A stretch of DNA of 64,000 nucleotides from contig CM033408.1 of the NCBI GenBank assembly GCA_019426215.1, forward strand, positions 32,563,409 through 32,627,408. The letters run 5' to 3'. The position numbers and the translations under genes were made by a program. The notes under the pieces were generated by a model. It had not been told where the DNA came from and did no database searches. It saw nothing but the letters and a program-made list of their open reading frames with translations. Each line of letters opens with the position of its first letter. Positions within the stretch are counted from its first letter, which is position 1. Positions 9,747 through 21,266 of this stretch are shown here, piece by piece. Origin of the DNA: Buddleja alternifolia (Eukaryota; Streptophyta; Magnoliopsida; Lamiales; Scrophulariaceae).

Positions 9747-12700
9747 CCATGTCACAGTTTAAATATAAGATGTTAAATTTTATTTAACAGTAAACCTTTG
9801 AAGCAGTTTATCAAGTAATAGTATATAACTTTCAGGGTACAACTATATGATAATTTCATAATCTATCAAGGGTTAGACCAATCCACCAAGAACTAAATGA
9901 TTGTTGAGCAAGAACTAAATGATTGTTGAGTTCATGGTCACTTTGTTTGAGCAACTACCTTGCTTCATCATAGAAATTTCGCATCACATAAGTTTGAAAA
10001 TTTTATCAAAAATACCAAAATCCACGTGGTGTTTCTAAAATAAGTATAATTAATTAGAGGTTGTTTCATGTTGCCACGAAGTTTAAAAGCTTCAAATATT
10101 ATTGTTAAAAAAATAAGGTTTCAATATTAAAATAAAAAGAAGCAATTAGTTAAAAGGAAAGGATTACTAATCAACAATATGCTACTATAAACAGAGACAA
10201 ACACATTTGATTTCTTTTTTTAAATTAAATAATAAGCTTCAATAACATTTATGGTTCATAAAGTATAAATTTTGTGTTAGAGTCGGCCTTATGTAAAATC
10301 TTTACTTTAGCATTTCTAATGTTCAAATTTTGTTTAACTTAAGTATTTTAATTTGGTCATCTTTACCCTTAGATTTACTTGGTAATGCATGCTCTAATAA
10401 AAACTTGAATCAGTTTATGTAATAGGATTTACTTGAAGTCCATCAATGTTTATTATTGTAATTATGTAGCAATTTGAAGTCTCCCGACACTAAAATTAGC
10501 TTTATTCATTAATATCAAATATATTCGAGTATATTTATCTCTATAGATATTTAGTTAATTTAATAGTTCACCTACTTTGGAGTAAATTTTTTAACTCCTT
10601 CAAATTAATTTACAATGGAAGCAGACCCATAATAATAACGCATAAGCATGAGTTATAGATTCATGAAGTGAATTACTAACTCTATATAAACTAAGGACAT
10701 CATAATAGTGATTCTCACTTAAATTGAGAAGGATATCATAGAATTATAAAGGAAAAGAAAAGCAGTATTTTATGAAATATTCTAGTAATGTACATAGGGA
10801 CGCACTTTAAAATGTCAATCATGAAACAAAAATCTAAATGATAACTAACATCATGTACTGATGTAAATTGCAATTACAGAATTGGTAATGATGATAACTA
10901 TAGTGGCAGAATCTTCTCCTCTAACTTCCAAGGCAGAGGCTCGGGCTAGGTGCAAATTCCATTAATTCATGCACTACTATTGTAATAAAAAGAAGAGAAA
11001 TTTAAATCATAATTCAGTTGGAAAGTCTAACTACTCGTGACATTGGTTGTAAAACTTGCATGAACACCAAAAACATAAATAAAAGAATTGACAAATTGTT
11101 TAAGCTTTTCTTAGCAAAAATGAGAAAGAAGACTTTCTTGTGCAGACCCATAACCTTGTATATATTTCCGGAAGTAAATTATCAAAACTCCACAACATAG
11201 AAACAAAAGATAAGAAATAAGTGAACTTTTTCTTGAATGTACGAAAATTACATAAAAATAGAGAAGACAAAATACAGAAAATGCAAAATGTAAAATGAAT
11301 AAAGTTCTCCTATTTCAACCGAGCAAAATAGAAAATCTAAAGGCTACCAAATATCACCATATATAAGATATCTACAAACAAATCAAACTAAAAAGTTGAA
11401 ATCACAAATAAAAAGATACTAGAATGTGATTGGTTAAATAATAAAGTTAGGAAAAAATTATTAAACATTAGAAACTTTTAAACCATATCAAAAGTAAAAG
11501 TTAATTCCTTATTATATCTTCATATATCCAACTTCTAAACTAATGAAAGTTCTCAGTAGAATCTGATTTAGTTAAATGATAGAAATTAAATATATTTACT
11601 CAAAGAATTTCTACATATGAGGGACTTGAGTAAAAAAGTCCACGAAAATCCGTGAGAAAAAATCAGAATAAAAAAACAAAGATATAATGAATACCGATTT
11701 GAAATATAAAAATATAACAAATTGGACATAAAACTTAACAGACACAATATATAAAAGAAAATGACTAAAAGCATTGTGCAATGTCAAAATTACAAATAAT
11801 AAAGAATGAGAACAAATATATAAGTACAAAAAAAGAAGAAAAAAGGAAACCAAATAAAAAATAAAGTTGCTATAAGAAACCAAATTGAGGGTTGATAAAA
11901 AAAAATTGTGAAGAGGTTTGATAAAAACTTGAAATTACAAAATCAAAGAGAATGAATAATACCCATTAAGAAATTAAATTCAAATACATAAAATTCAAAT
12001 ATCAAGAAGATAATTAAAAGAAGGAAATGTTTGATAAATGGAAAAAAAATAGTTGAAAAGTTCATCATATATTTAAGTGAAAAGTAACTAAAAAGTGAAT
12101 GATTACTTGCTAATTTGTCAGCATATATATAATTAGAAGAATCCAACGAACTTCTTCCATATAATAGAAAAAATAAATTAAGAGAAGACAATTTCAATAT
12201 TGATCAACAAAATATGTAAAAAAAAATAAAAAATTGGATAAATGAAATCAAACAAAACAATATAACAAAAAGAAAAAAAATTCCAAAAATTGTGTAACTT
12301 AATAAAGAATGAAGAAAAAAGATACTTGAAACATTAATATACTTTTTCTGTTTTCTGTGTGAACGTTTATTCTCAATTAACCGTAACTAATAACGAAATA
12401 TTTGGGTTCATACAGTGGAAGGGCATAGAATATATCTTACATGCAATTACTTTAATAAGTATATGGTAAGATTTTTTCCTTCAACTCTCCTCCTCCTCTT
12501 CTCCATGCAAATAAGTGTCTCGTGAAAATTAAACAATTAGTTAAACTTTCAAATGGCAATCTCAACATTGAATAACAAAATACCTAAAGAAAGTTTTATA
12601 TATGAAATAAAATAAAACAATATAAAGAAAAAAAAAATCATATGTCAATCCGCATAAGCAACAGAAAAGTTAAGCTCGTCACATAATTTAATCAAGAGTG

Positions 12701-13567
12701 AATCAAAGAAATACTTGAAATGTTAAGCTATTATTTTTGTGGGACGTTCAATCTCAAACTTGACCGTAATTAATAACAAAACTTGTGGACTTATCACAGT
12801 GAATGGACATAGAATGTATCTTACATGCAATTACTATTAAGTACATGGTACGATTTTTCTTCAACTCTCCTCCTTTTCTTCTCACTGCAAAGAATAGTAA
12901 AGAACACTAAACAATTAGTAAAACTTGCAAAAGGTAAGAAGCTTTTCCAAATTCCAACAATGGAAGAGTAGGAAAACTTTGGGTGGAATATTACATTTCT
13001 TAATATATGCAAAATTAAGAAAACTCGAATAGGGTAAGTTGACGGCGGTTTATATCATTAAGGTATAATGATATTTTAAATTCAAATTTATGATTTGTTT
13101 GTGGCAATAATTAAGCACCTTCTCCATATAAATGCAAGGAAGAAAAGATATATTTAAAGTAATTGAATGAGAAGTTTTAGAAACTTACTTTTACGCAATT
13201 ATTTTGCATTGAAATTCTCAAAATTTAAGAATGATTCAAATTCTAAAAAATGGTCAACCAATTGGATGTTACTATATTATTTACCTAACAAAATGGACGT
13301 CACCATATTAATTTTAGGGTAAGGTAAATTTTATGGAAAATAGATTTACCCAAATGCACACGGTAAGCAAATTTGAAATTCAAATTTTATATAGAAAATT
13401 GGAAATTTGTATTAAACAGAGCAGGAAAAAATTAAATGTTGGGGAGTTAAGCCAATGAGAATTTTTCATTAAATTAAAAAAATTCAAAATTCTAAAAAAT
13501 TAAGATTTGAGTTTAGCGAGTAAAAATTAGTCAAACACCCCCTCAAATATATAATAATATAGATAGA
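9494..13567 (-). mobile_element. Non-autonomous Helitron, about 4.07 kb
   Basis: On the minus strand the right-hand end starts TCTATCTATATTATTATA preceded by A, and the left-hand end finishes CTAG followed by T. The hairpin CCGTGC-ATA-GCACGG lies 8 bases before CTAG (plus 9506-9520). TC start, CTRR end, a hairpin about 10 bases inside and A|T insertion are the defining Helitron features. An alternative start four bases inward (13563) also follows an A. The interior is very AT-rich. It contains a diverged tandem duplication and an AT microsatellite (9716-9744), and no Rep/helicase frame. The small open frames inside look like AT-rich noise. The element stops 97 bp before the TANGO2 start codon. 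Confidence 0.65.
12190..12870. repeat. Diverged tandem duplication inside the Helitron
   Basis: About 300 bp at 12190-12490 recurs at 12560-12870. Shared blocks include ATATCTTACATGCAATTACT / GTATCTTACATGCAATTACT, CTTCAACTCTCCTCC and ACATAGAAT-type stretches in the same order. Identity is roughly 75-80% by eye. It has no coding content. Confidence 0.65.
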
Positions 13568-13627
13568 TATTATCTCTGCCACCATATCACCAAATTGTTG
13601 TTTATACTTTATATAATTATTAATCAT

Positions 13628-13641
13628 AAACCCTAAACCCT
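13628..13641 (+). promoter_or_regulatory. Telo-box (double AAACCCT) before TANGO2-like gene
   Basis: AAACCCTAAACCCT lies 24 bp upstream of the start codon. The AAACCCTAA motif is known in plants from promoters and 5' leaders of housekeeping and translation-related genes and as a site for telomere-repeat-binding factors. The Helitron end lies 61 bp further upstream, so this box is in the short preserved stretch of original promoter or leader. Confidence 0.65.
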
Positions 13642-13664
13642 CTTTTGAATTGATAAGAAAGAAG

Positions 13665-16102
13665 ATGTGTATAGCGGTGTTCATCTGGAACTCTCATCCA
13701 CTCTACCCATTCCTCCTATTGCTCAACAGAGACGAATATCACAATCGGTATGTATGTATCTATCTATGTTGCCACCACTTTTCTTTATTTTGGTATATAC
13801 TCTTTCTTATTCAGCTAATTTAACCTCCAAACATTCCGTCTATATATATATATATATTGATGACTGTGTGTACAGTCCAACGAGGGCGTTGGGTTGGTGG
13901 GAGGACGGTGAGATAGTGGGGGGAAGAGATGGGGAGGCGGGTGGAACCTGGTTGGCTTGCACCAGGGCTGGAAAGCTCGCCTTTCTCACCAATGTCAGGG
14001 AAATCCGACCATCCACTTCACTACTCAAAAGCAGCAGAGGACACCTCCCCCTTCGCTTCTTCAAGGTGTGTGTGTGTGTGTGTGTGTGTTCATTCAATTG
14101 TTGCTTTTCACTTTTTTGTCCAGTAAGCCAGCAAATTCGTTCAAGTACCATTTACTATAATAGCTGTGTTGTGGACATCTTGCAGAGTGAAAAAAGTCCA
14201 GAAGAGTTTGCTGAGGAACTCGTGGGAGAAGTCGACCAGTATAATGGTTTCAATCTAATAGCAGCTGATCTACGCTCTATGTCGATGGTTTACATAACCA
14301 ACAGACCTAAAGATGATGGTCTATCTGTTGCACAAGTTTCTCCGGGTATTCATGTATTATCTAATGCAAAACTGGACACTCCTTGGCCTAAGGTAAGACG
14401 TCCCATGGTCTAGCCTTGACTTATGTTTTTCGTTTAATTAATACCATTGACTTCTGGATGCATGCTAATCCAACAGACACTCTTTTTATTGATCTGCTGC
14501 TCATACCCTCGGTTGTCAGTTTGAATATTCAACAATCGATTCGAGTTCAAGATCATGTGGAATCATCTTGTTAGATATGAAACTGGTCCAAATCTATCAA
14601 GCTCTGACATTTCAAAGGCCACAAAATGAGGATCTTGGAACTTAACACAGTTGGAAATAACATATAGGGACTAAGATCTGAAGAATTGATCTCAATCTGA
14701 GGATTAATGAGTATATGGCACCTCTGTAACGAAACTTAACTTTGTGGTAACCAACTTTTAGCAACATCAAGATATTCGGCTACTGGAAGCATGTGTTGTG
14801 GCAGACGTGTTTGATTAGCTGTGAAATGTCCTGAGATGGTTATTCTATGACATGTCAGTGTACTGGAATTAAAGCGTGCAACAGTGTAGGATTTAGGATC
14901 AACATGTGCACTTGCTTAGTGATAAGAGAGAGGGGGATTCCATAGGGCAACAAGGTATGAGTGTTAGGCACTCAGTCGCACAAGGCAGAAGATCAGTAAG
15001 GAGACTGGTTGGTGACGAGTGAAATTGTATCACATTTAGAATCCATATAAACATTTAAACTTCAAACTCAAAGGTTTCCTTAATTGATCTATAAGATATT
15101 TTGCGTGAAGTTCCAACATTTTCTTTGTTGGATATTGATGTAGCTAGGCTGCATGTTCTCATATCTTCAATGTATAAAACTTAGGTTGTTATAAATAGAA
15201 CGTCTGTTTCTTTCAGATCCAGCACTCTTTTCTGTGCGTGAGGCTCCTCCACCAGGTCCTCTTTTTTGTGTATCCGTAGAATGGATCTCCTACACATATG
15301 ATTGCTAGCATGTTTAGGGACAAACTAAAACTCTTACAGTTCCTTTATGGGATAATTTGTTTAGTATGAGAAATTTGTGGGTTGTTGAAACTGTATCGTA
15401 TCCAGATGATACAAGTGCAGAACCGCCACATAACTTCACCTGTTTATGCTTTTAGCTTATAGCTACTCTCTCCCCCACCCCCGTGTATTAGGATTCCCAA
15501 CTGGGTCTTCTTGTTTGTGTTATTGTGGTCACCCTACATAAGCCATTGATTTGTCTGAGTTGTGCCCCCCTTCCTCCCCTATTAGGATTTCCAACTGGGT
15601 CTTCTTATTTGCGTTATTGTGGTCATTTACTTCGTAATTATTTTCCTACATAAGCCATTGATTTGTCTGAGTTGCGTCTTTATTGTTGGAGGCTGAAAGG
15701 TTGCGACATAGTTTTGAGGAGGTGATGAGAAAATATTGTGAAGCTGAGATATCGATGGAAGATATAACTGAAAAGCTAATGAATGACACTACCAAGGATG
15801 ATGAAAGCAAGCTACCTCACATTTATCCTCCCGAATTTGAGTACCTTTTGAGTTCCATTTTTGTTGAAGCAGCTGATACACCTTTGGTAATTTTCAATTT
15901 ATAATGGTATCACGTTTAAACTCTCCTGATCAAATTTGTATGTCTCTGATTCAAGTTGTGTATTATTAATTGGTAGGGACGATATGGTACAAGAAGCACC
16001 TCTGGTGTGGTACTAAGAAGAAGCGGAGAAATATCATTCTACGAAAGAAATCTAGAAGGAGATTCGTGGAAGGAGCAAACAGTAAGCTACCATATCTTGT
16101 AG
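13665..16102 (+). CDS. TANGO2-like NRDE-domain protein, five exons, 266 aa
   Basis: Exons 13665-13747, 13876-14065, 14186-14392, 15692-15886 and 15977-16102 join in frame across GT..AG introns to give 266 residues, close to the usual plant length. The protein begins MCIAVF and has the name-giving NRDE motif at residues 21-24. It continues with GWWEDGEIVGGRDGEAGGTWLA, then GFNLIAADL, HVLSNAKLDTPWPK, KLPHIYPPE, and near the C-terminus GRYGTRSTS and EISFYER. This is the NRDE (TANGO2, transport and Golgi organisation 2) family. Animal members affect ER/Golgi organisation and cellular lipid/haem handling; the plant role is largely undefined. Cys2 exposed after Met removal is typical of the family. 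Intron 2 opens with a (GT)12 run and intron 3 (1.3 kb) contains a local duplication. The gene appears intact. An earlier ATG-less frame starting at 13667 is out of frame and not used. Confidence 0.93.
15479..15676 (+). repeat. Local tandem duplication at the 3' end of TANGO2 intron 3
   Basis: Two copies (about 15479-15567 and 15576-15676) share ATTAGGATT(C/T)CCAACTGGG, TCTTCTT(G/A)TTTG(T/C)GTTATTG and CTACATAAGCCATTGATTTG. The second copy has an extra 15-20 bases. Exon 4 starts 16 bp after the second copy, so the duplication doubles the branch-point region while only the distal acceptor fits the frame. Confidence 0.75.
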
Positions 16103-16657
16103 CTATACTAACCCAAGATTTACTCTTATGATGGCTAGCAGATTGGTTGATCGATGATGAATAAATATTATCGTGGAACTCTGGATTCGTATTCATATAT
16201 GAATGAATATCCACTAACAAGGCAAATCAATGGTGCACAATGAATTGTGCATTTTCTTGATTCTGCAACAAGGCAGCGGGTGATGACATATGCTTTCACG
16301 CCAACAAACGTCAATGTTCTTAATCAGGAGATGAGATGTAAATGCATTGCAGCAGGAAACAATTGTTAACCTCTAGAGTGAATTTCTTGATCAATTGTTA
16401 ACCTCTCTCCTCTCCTCTCCTCTCCTCTCCTCTCCTCTCCAAATTAAGAAGAATATACAATCTGGCCATTTTCACAATATACGAATATTACATCATCTAT
16501 CAGTATTAGTTGTCTTGATTTTGTTCTTCACTCATTAAAAGTCAGTGGATCTGGTACCATGGTTTAAATGTGTTCCAAAACAATATATATCATGTTAAAT
16601 TACTTTGAGCAAACAAAACAAGAAGGATAGACAAACAAGGCATTATTATTTCTTGTA

Positions 16658-16696
<39 letters not shown>

Positions 16697-16886
16697 AACT
16701 TGATTCTAAGATGGACAAACCAAATGCCTTTAGTCGCAACTTTAAAGGCACCAGACACATAGCTATATAGCCTAGGTGAATACAATACATACACATGATG
16801 ATATTGTGACCATTGATTATTAGTAGAAGAAGCTAAGTTGTTCTCCTGGCTGTCCTCATGTAGTAGTAGTAGTAGTAGTTCCTTCC
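16103..16886. other. Spacer between convergent genes, with microsatellites
   Basis: This 784-bp spacer separates the TANGO2 and metallothionein stop codons. It holds a (CTCTC)n pentamer run (16403-16440) and an (AT)16 run (16661-16692). Both 3' ends must process their transcripts here. No further gene is seen. Confidence 0.6.
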
Positions 16887-17147
16887 TTAAGCAGCAGCAC
16901 AAGTGGGACAGGTACAACCAGATCCGCAGGTACAAAAGGCCTTTCCCGTCCCCCTCATCTCGGTGGTCTTGGAACAGGTGCATGGGTTGCATCCGCAGTG
17001 TTCACCGCAGGAACACTGCTTGTGTTGATGCTCCTCTTCTCCGCTTGTTCCACCCGATGCGCACCTACAAGCCACGCCACCAGGGCACGGTGATGGACAC
17101 CCGCACCTGTCATCACATATGCTACCACTTCCTCTCATATCCGACAT
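16887..17147 (-). CDS. Class 4 (Ec-type, seed) metallothionein, 86 aa
   Basis: The uninterrupted frame of 86 residues has 17 cysteines in three blocks separated by two short linkers: [19 protein letters not shown], then [14 protein letters not shown], then [12 protein letters not shown]. Seventeen cysteines in three blocks, PCPGG in block one and GEHCGCNPC in block two are the signature of plant Ec/class 4 metallothioneins, cytosolic zinc-binding proteins made mainly in maturing seeds. His residues in the first linker (HQH) and in GEHC match the extra ligands used by Ec proteins. The ATG at 17147 gives the expected short N-terminus before the first Cys. Length and cysteine count match the family and no damage is seen. 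The upstream DNA carries seed-type elements. It is transcribed toward the TANGO2 gene. Confidence 0.93.
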   Translation of the reverse strand: MSDMRGSGSICDDRCGCPSPCPGGVACRCASGGTSGEEEHQHKQCSCGEHCGCNPCTCSKTTEMRGTGKAFCTCGSGCTCPTCAAA

Positions 17148-17221
17148 ATTGATATCTCTCGAAGTGTTTATGATCTAGAGATCAGAGTATTACGCACATT
17201 TTACACTTATGTCATCATCGT

Positions 17222-17232
17222 TTTATATATAT
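17222..17232 (-). promoter_or_regulatory. TATA box of the metallothionein gene
   Basis: On the minus strand CATATATATAAAAC lies about 75 bp upstream of the metallothionein ATG. Position and sequence fit a plant TATA box giving a short leader. Confidence 0.6.
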
Positions 17233-17306
17233 GATTTAATTTAGATGGAGATGGAGGTGGAGTAAGACGTGGCCAAGAAAAGTACACTTGTCACAGAGGG
17301 AGGGCT

Positions 17307-17371
17307 CATGCACTCTTTACCACGTGCATGCTGCTTCGTTTTCCTCTCTACATTCATTGCTGACTCACGTA
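17307..17371 (-). promoter_or_regulatory. Seed-type promoter module: RY, ABRE/G-box and GCN4-like sites
   Basis: Within 65 bp upstream of the metallothionein TATA box are an RY core CATGCA (17307-17312), a G-box/ABRE CACGTG (17321-17326) that overlaps a second RY core TGCATG (17325-17330), and TGACTCACGT (17361-17370), a GCN4-like TGACTCA joined to an ACGT core. RY sites bind B3 factors (ABI3/FUS3/LEC2) and ABRE/GCN4-like sites bind bZIP factors; both drive maturation-phase seed expression. A further TGCATG lies near 17439. The fit with a seed-class metallothionein is good but inferred. Confidence 0.6.
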
Positions 17372-17491
17372 ACATGATTGCCTACATCTACATAGTTTGG
17401 ATAATTAACAACAAAGGCACCATAATATTGTAGTGGGCTTGCATGATAGAAACAATCGGGCCAGTTGTTTGTTAGAACCAGGCCCATATGA

Positions 17492-17501
<10 letters not shown>

Positions 17502-17523
<22 letters not shown>
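17502..17523. repeat. (GA)n microsatellite upstream of the metallothionein gene
   Basis: A run of AGAGAG follows a short TATATATA run. GA-rich tracts near plant promoters can bind GAGA-binding (BBR/BPC) proteins, but here it lies more than 350 bp upstream and no function is claimed. Confidence 0.7.
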
Positions 17524-18116
17524 GGACAGACAATAGAATAGTTATAGACCCACCTCTTATCTAAATTTTGACTACCAACCAAAAAGGTGGGAATTGTGAC
17601 TAGTGCAGATTAATGAATGTGAAATGAAATGAGCATGTTTTTGTGGGGAAGTGAGTGGGTCGATAGATATTTATATTCTGATGATGAAAAGTGTGCATAT
17701 GTAGGACAAGTATTGATTATAGTTGTTGTAGTTGGATGGGGAAATTTGCATATCCCCCCACCTCTTCTTTCTTCATTTCAATTTCAAAAGTGGTAAGTAA
17801 GGAGACTGAGGGAAACAATTGACAAGAAAATAATATTACTAATGTTTGATGTTGGGTGGGGTGAGGTGGGGTTTCCAATTTACTTAGATGTTGGGTCATT
17901 TTATTTCTGTTCCCCACTAATACTATCATGTATGTTTAATATATTGACTGTTATAGTACGTACGTTTAATTCAATCAAAGAGAATTAGCTGAGTTGTTAT
18001 GAATAATATTATTTTAATCAAATGTTACACTGAAAATAATCCGTGGTGCAAATAGATTTTGGCAGAAGTATGCAATCAATCCTGAGGCAAGCAAAAACTT
18101 GACACTAAACTGGCCA

Positions 18117-20403
18117 TCACATATCTCCCATTTGCTGTATATTCGCACGGAACTCGCTGGACGTGCCGTTGCAAAAAAAAAAAAAAAAAAAAGGAGCAAG
18201 AATTCGATTGGCTGCTTGAATTGGATGAGTGAAATCCCAGAATAAGTACTCATCTCTGTTGAAACATGGAACCTCTTTTGGAAGACAGATCAATTTACCT
18301 ATTGTATTATTTCCAATCCTACAACAAGCTTTATCTTTCACCTTGAGTCCCGTCACAACTCACAACACATCTTGCATTAGATCAATAATCAGTGTCTGTG
18401 CATTTCTTTTAATTAATATTAGGAATAATTACATGCACACCCCTTATTTATTGGTAAATACTATGAGTCTACGAGTCCATGAGGTTTTGCAAATTGCCAA
18501 GACACCCCTGTGAAATCCCATAGCTCGAAAAACAGGGTTGAAATTGTCATATGCTTTTAGTAACATTGGAAGTTATGGTAATTTCTCAAACATTAGGATG
18601 TTTTTCGTGATAATCACCTCATGCATGAGTGTGTATGTAATTTACCCTTCATATTATTAGTTCTTACCATAAGTATCGGCATTGTCACGTAGGTCGGTGA
18701 ACATTTGAAATGAAGCACCAAGTGTGAATATAGATCCAGGGCCTCCTGAATTCAGATTATGGACAAGGGATTTGGGTCGTATATTGAACATTTGAACCAA
18801 GTTATTAGAGGAGGAAGCACACTCTCCTGGTGATGTAGCTACGTGTATGGTCAATTCAATAGGTATGCAACCAACGGGTGGGATTTCTGTTAAGCAGAAC
18901 TTCCTCAAGCCTAACCTATGGAGTTCCTGAAAAAATAATTCTAAGTTTAAACTCAAAATGTTTCGAGTTTTCTTATTGCAAAATACGCTCAAGTAGTCAG
19001 CACTTACCAATATATGCACTTTGTAGAGCTGTACCAGTATGAGGAGATCAGCATACTGTTGAGGATCATAAATGAGGCTACTTTTGTACAACACAGGTAC
19101 CATGTAGTTATTAATGTAGTCATTACCACCTATTAACACAAACACTAAAGCCTTCGCCAAATAATTGCTCAATTCCTCTTTTTGCATTTGGTTTCCAAGT
19201 TGAATCACGGTGCTTTTCAAATTGTCAATTTGTTTACCAAACTCGAACACATGGCCCGGTTCAGATTTTTCACATTTAGTAATGATCATTTTGGTTATGA
19301 GTAATACCAAGAATTTTGTGAAATTACGAGAATATATCCGGTGTCCTCAAGAATTCTTGATCCAGATGAAACGTAATTTACTCCTGATAAAACGTCAGTG
19401 CCATTGGCAATAGTATCTGCATGGGATGGAATAACAAGAAATCTGAGTAGTTCACTGATCTAGCACGGATTTTACCCCACACTATTTCAATCAAGAAGAC
19501 CTCAAATACGGACCAACAAACGTACTCTCAAGATTATAGACTGCACTCGATTACTTCCGAGCTGTCTACGTACCTCTAAAGGATCAAGTCTAAACGTAAT
19601 TCATATAATGTGGTTGTAATATCCATGGTTCGTATTACGAAGTATCTTCTATTTATATTATAGGATCGTACTCTCAAGTCTATGAATAATCGTAGCTACC
19701 AGATATATTTCTCGTCGTATTTATTGCTCTCCTCCTCCCTTAAACCTTCATAAATGACGGTATTTATAGAGTTTCCACTCTGTACTGTTGAGTGAATGAC
19801 AGATGGAACGTCTTGCTTGTGGATCCCTTACACGTGTGTTTGATGGATGACACCGATTGACCATCGTAGGGTCGGGTCATGGGTCGACCCTACCCAGATT
19901 AACAAAAACACGCGGATCTTGGAGTGTAATGCAAATACCATTATATTAGGGACCTATTATGTAATCTGCCTCGCTCCCTCGTATACGAGGCACTCTAAGA
20001 GCCCCATGACTTTGCATTCATACTAAATACGAGGTAACGAGGACTTATATATTCAATATTGGTATTTTGGTATATCATTCACCTACATGGAAAGGAAAAC
20101 ATAATATATAAAACAATATAAGCTGATAAAAGATAAATGTGAAGAAAAAGTGGAGTAGTTGATAAATACCGAGAAAGTCTACAAAAAGTTTGCCGTTGCA
20201 GAATATTCCAGTTGGTCCTTTATCGAAATCAATAGTTCAATACCATAAGGCCAATAGTTGGCTGATACTTTCTCATTATTTCCAGGGTCACTCAGTGAAT
20301 CACCAAACGCATACATTGCTGTACATTGTGACTTTGCCATTCCGTCAATAATAGATGAAAGAGCTATTAGAATTAACAGCAGAATCAAACCTTGAGTTTC
20401 CAT
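18117..20403 (-). pseudogene. GDSL-type esterase/lipase gene, probably decaying
   Basis: Five exons can be followed on the minus strand: 20170-20403, about 19325-19456, about 19008-19270, 18668-18926 and 18117-18358. Exon 1 gives a hydrophobic signal peptide (LILLLILIALSSI) and block I with the nucleophile Ser (YAFGDSLSDPGNN). Exon 3 has the block III Asn (GGNDYINNYM). Exon 4 has LGLRKFCLTEIPPVGCIP. Exon 5 has CFNRDEYLFWDFTHP with the catalytic Asp and His. These are secreted SGNH hydrolases acting on lipid esters. Damage: exon 1 carries an extra 8 bp (about plus 20230-20245, between copies of ATTGA) that shifts the frame before ...DFDKGPTG, and exon 5 carries a 20-base T run (plus 18173-18192) inside the coding part. 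The exon 2/3 boundary has no clear acceptor. Catalytic residues survive. I judge it non-functional, although an annotation pipeline may call it a gene. Confidence 0.8.
18173..18192. repeat. 20-base A/T homopolymer within GDSL exon 5
   Basis: Twenty consecutive A on the plus strand. Read on the minus strand they encode Pro-Phe6-Cys between NRILA and NGTSSEF, where family members have a short basic/aromatic stretch. The frame is kept across the run as sequenced. Confidence 0.9.
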
Positions 20404-20481
20404 GATCTATTACTATTTCGATTTTTATTTCTTCCTCGATTGTGCCTCGGTGGTTTGTATAGGCATTAAGGGGGTGTAAGC

Positions 20482-21033
20482 ATGGTTCAAAGTCGCAGTA
20501 TCAATGATAATATCGGCAGGTGTTGTTCCATATTGGTCGCTGCATATCGGGATATTATCACGCGATACGAAATCATGCATGATAGGTTGCTCAAAAAATT
20601 ATAAAACATTTATATACTTTTAGAATAGATAGAAAACAAAAGTTTTCATTAATTGGTACATTGTAAAAAAAAATGACGCATTAGATATAAATATAATATT
20701 ATTGTCAAACTAAATCTGTAATAGAAAGGAGTATTTTGATAATTATATCATAAGTTTTCAAGGTATATGTAATAATATACTCATTAAATTATATCCTAAA
20801 GCATATTTATAAAAAATCAATGAAAGTTTTGTTCTTGCAAATAATTTCTACGATGCCCGATATTATCACCAATAATATCCTGATACGATAATATCATTGT
20901 ATCAGGGATATCATCCGATATTATCGGATGTTATCGGCTACATGTATAATCTTGGATAATATTAGATATCGCACTATATTATCGGATCGGCAAGGACCGA
21001 TCCGGATACGTATCCGCTGATACTTTGAACTAT
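20482..21033. mobile_element. MULE-type MITE, 552 bp, with 10-bp target duplication
   Basis: It is flanked by the perfect direct repeat GGGTGTAAGC (20472-20481 and 21034-21043). Ends are inverted: ATGGTTCAAAGT.. on the left and ..ACTTTGAACTAT on the right (one mismatch in the first 12). A target duplication of 9-11 bp is the Mutator superfamily signature. The interior has no frame but many copies of GATATTATC/GATAATATC-like and TATCGGATAT-like short palindromes (about 20500-20960). It lies about 80 bp upstream of the GDSL start codon. Confidence 0.75.
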
Positions 21034-21266
21034 GGGTGTAAGCATTAATTTTCATTAAGAATAACTTCATTGGAGAAAATATAGAGATGCATTAAACAGA
21101 TGGAATTCAATTGAGCTCTTTTTGCGTAGTTAGCTACTAAGTACTTTGTTTTTTTCGCAAATACTGCTAAGTACTTCGAAGATTAGGAATCTTAATTTTT
21201 CTTAGCTGTTTCATTGAAGAGGCTTTTATGTTTTGTACTATTTTATCTAAAGAATGTTATGTCATG

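Noticed and set aside
11018..12197. Several 60-90 residue Phe/Leu/Tyr-rich frames
   Set aside because: They lie in very AT-rich Helitron interior and have low-complexity composition; most likely noise.
13667..14413. 248-residue plus-strand frame across TANGO2 exons 1-3
   Set aside because: It reads through introns 1 and 2 and starts on a non-ATG codon out of frame with MCIAVF; only the spliced frame matches the family.
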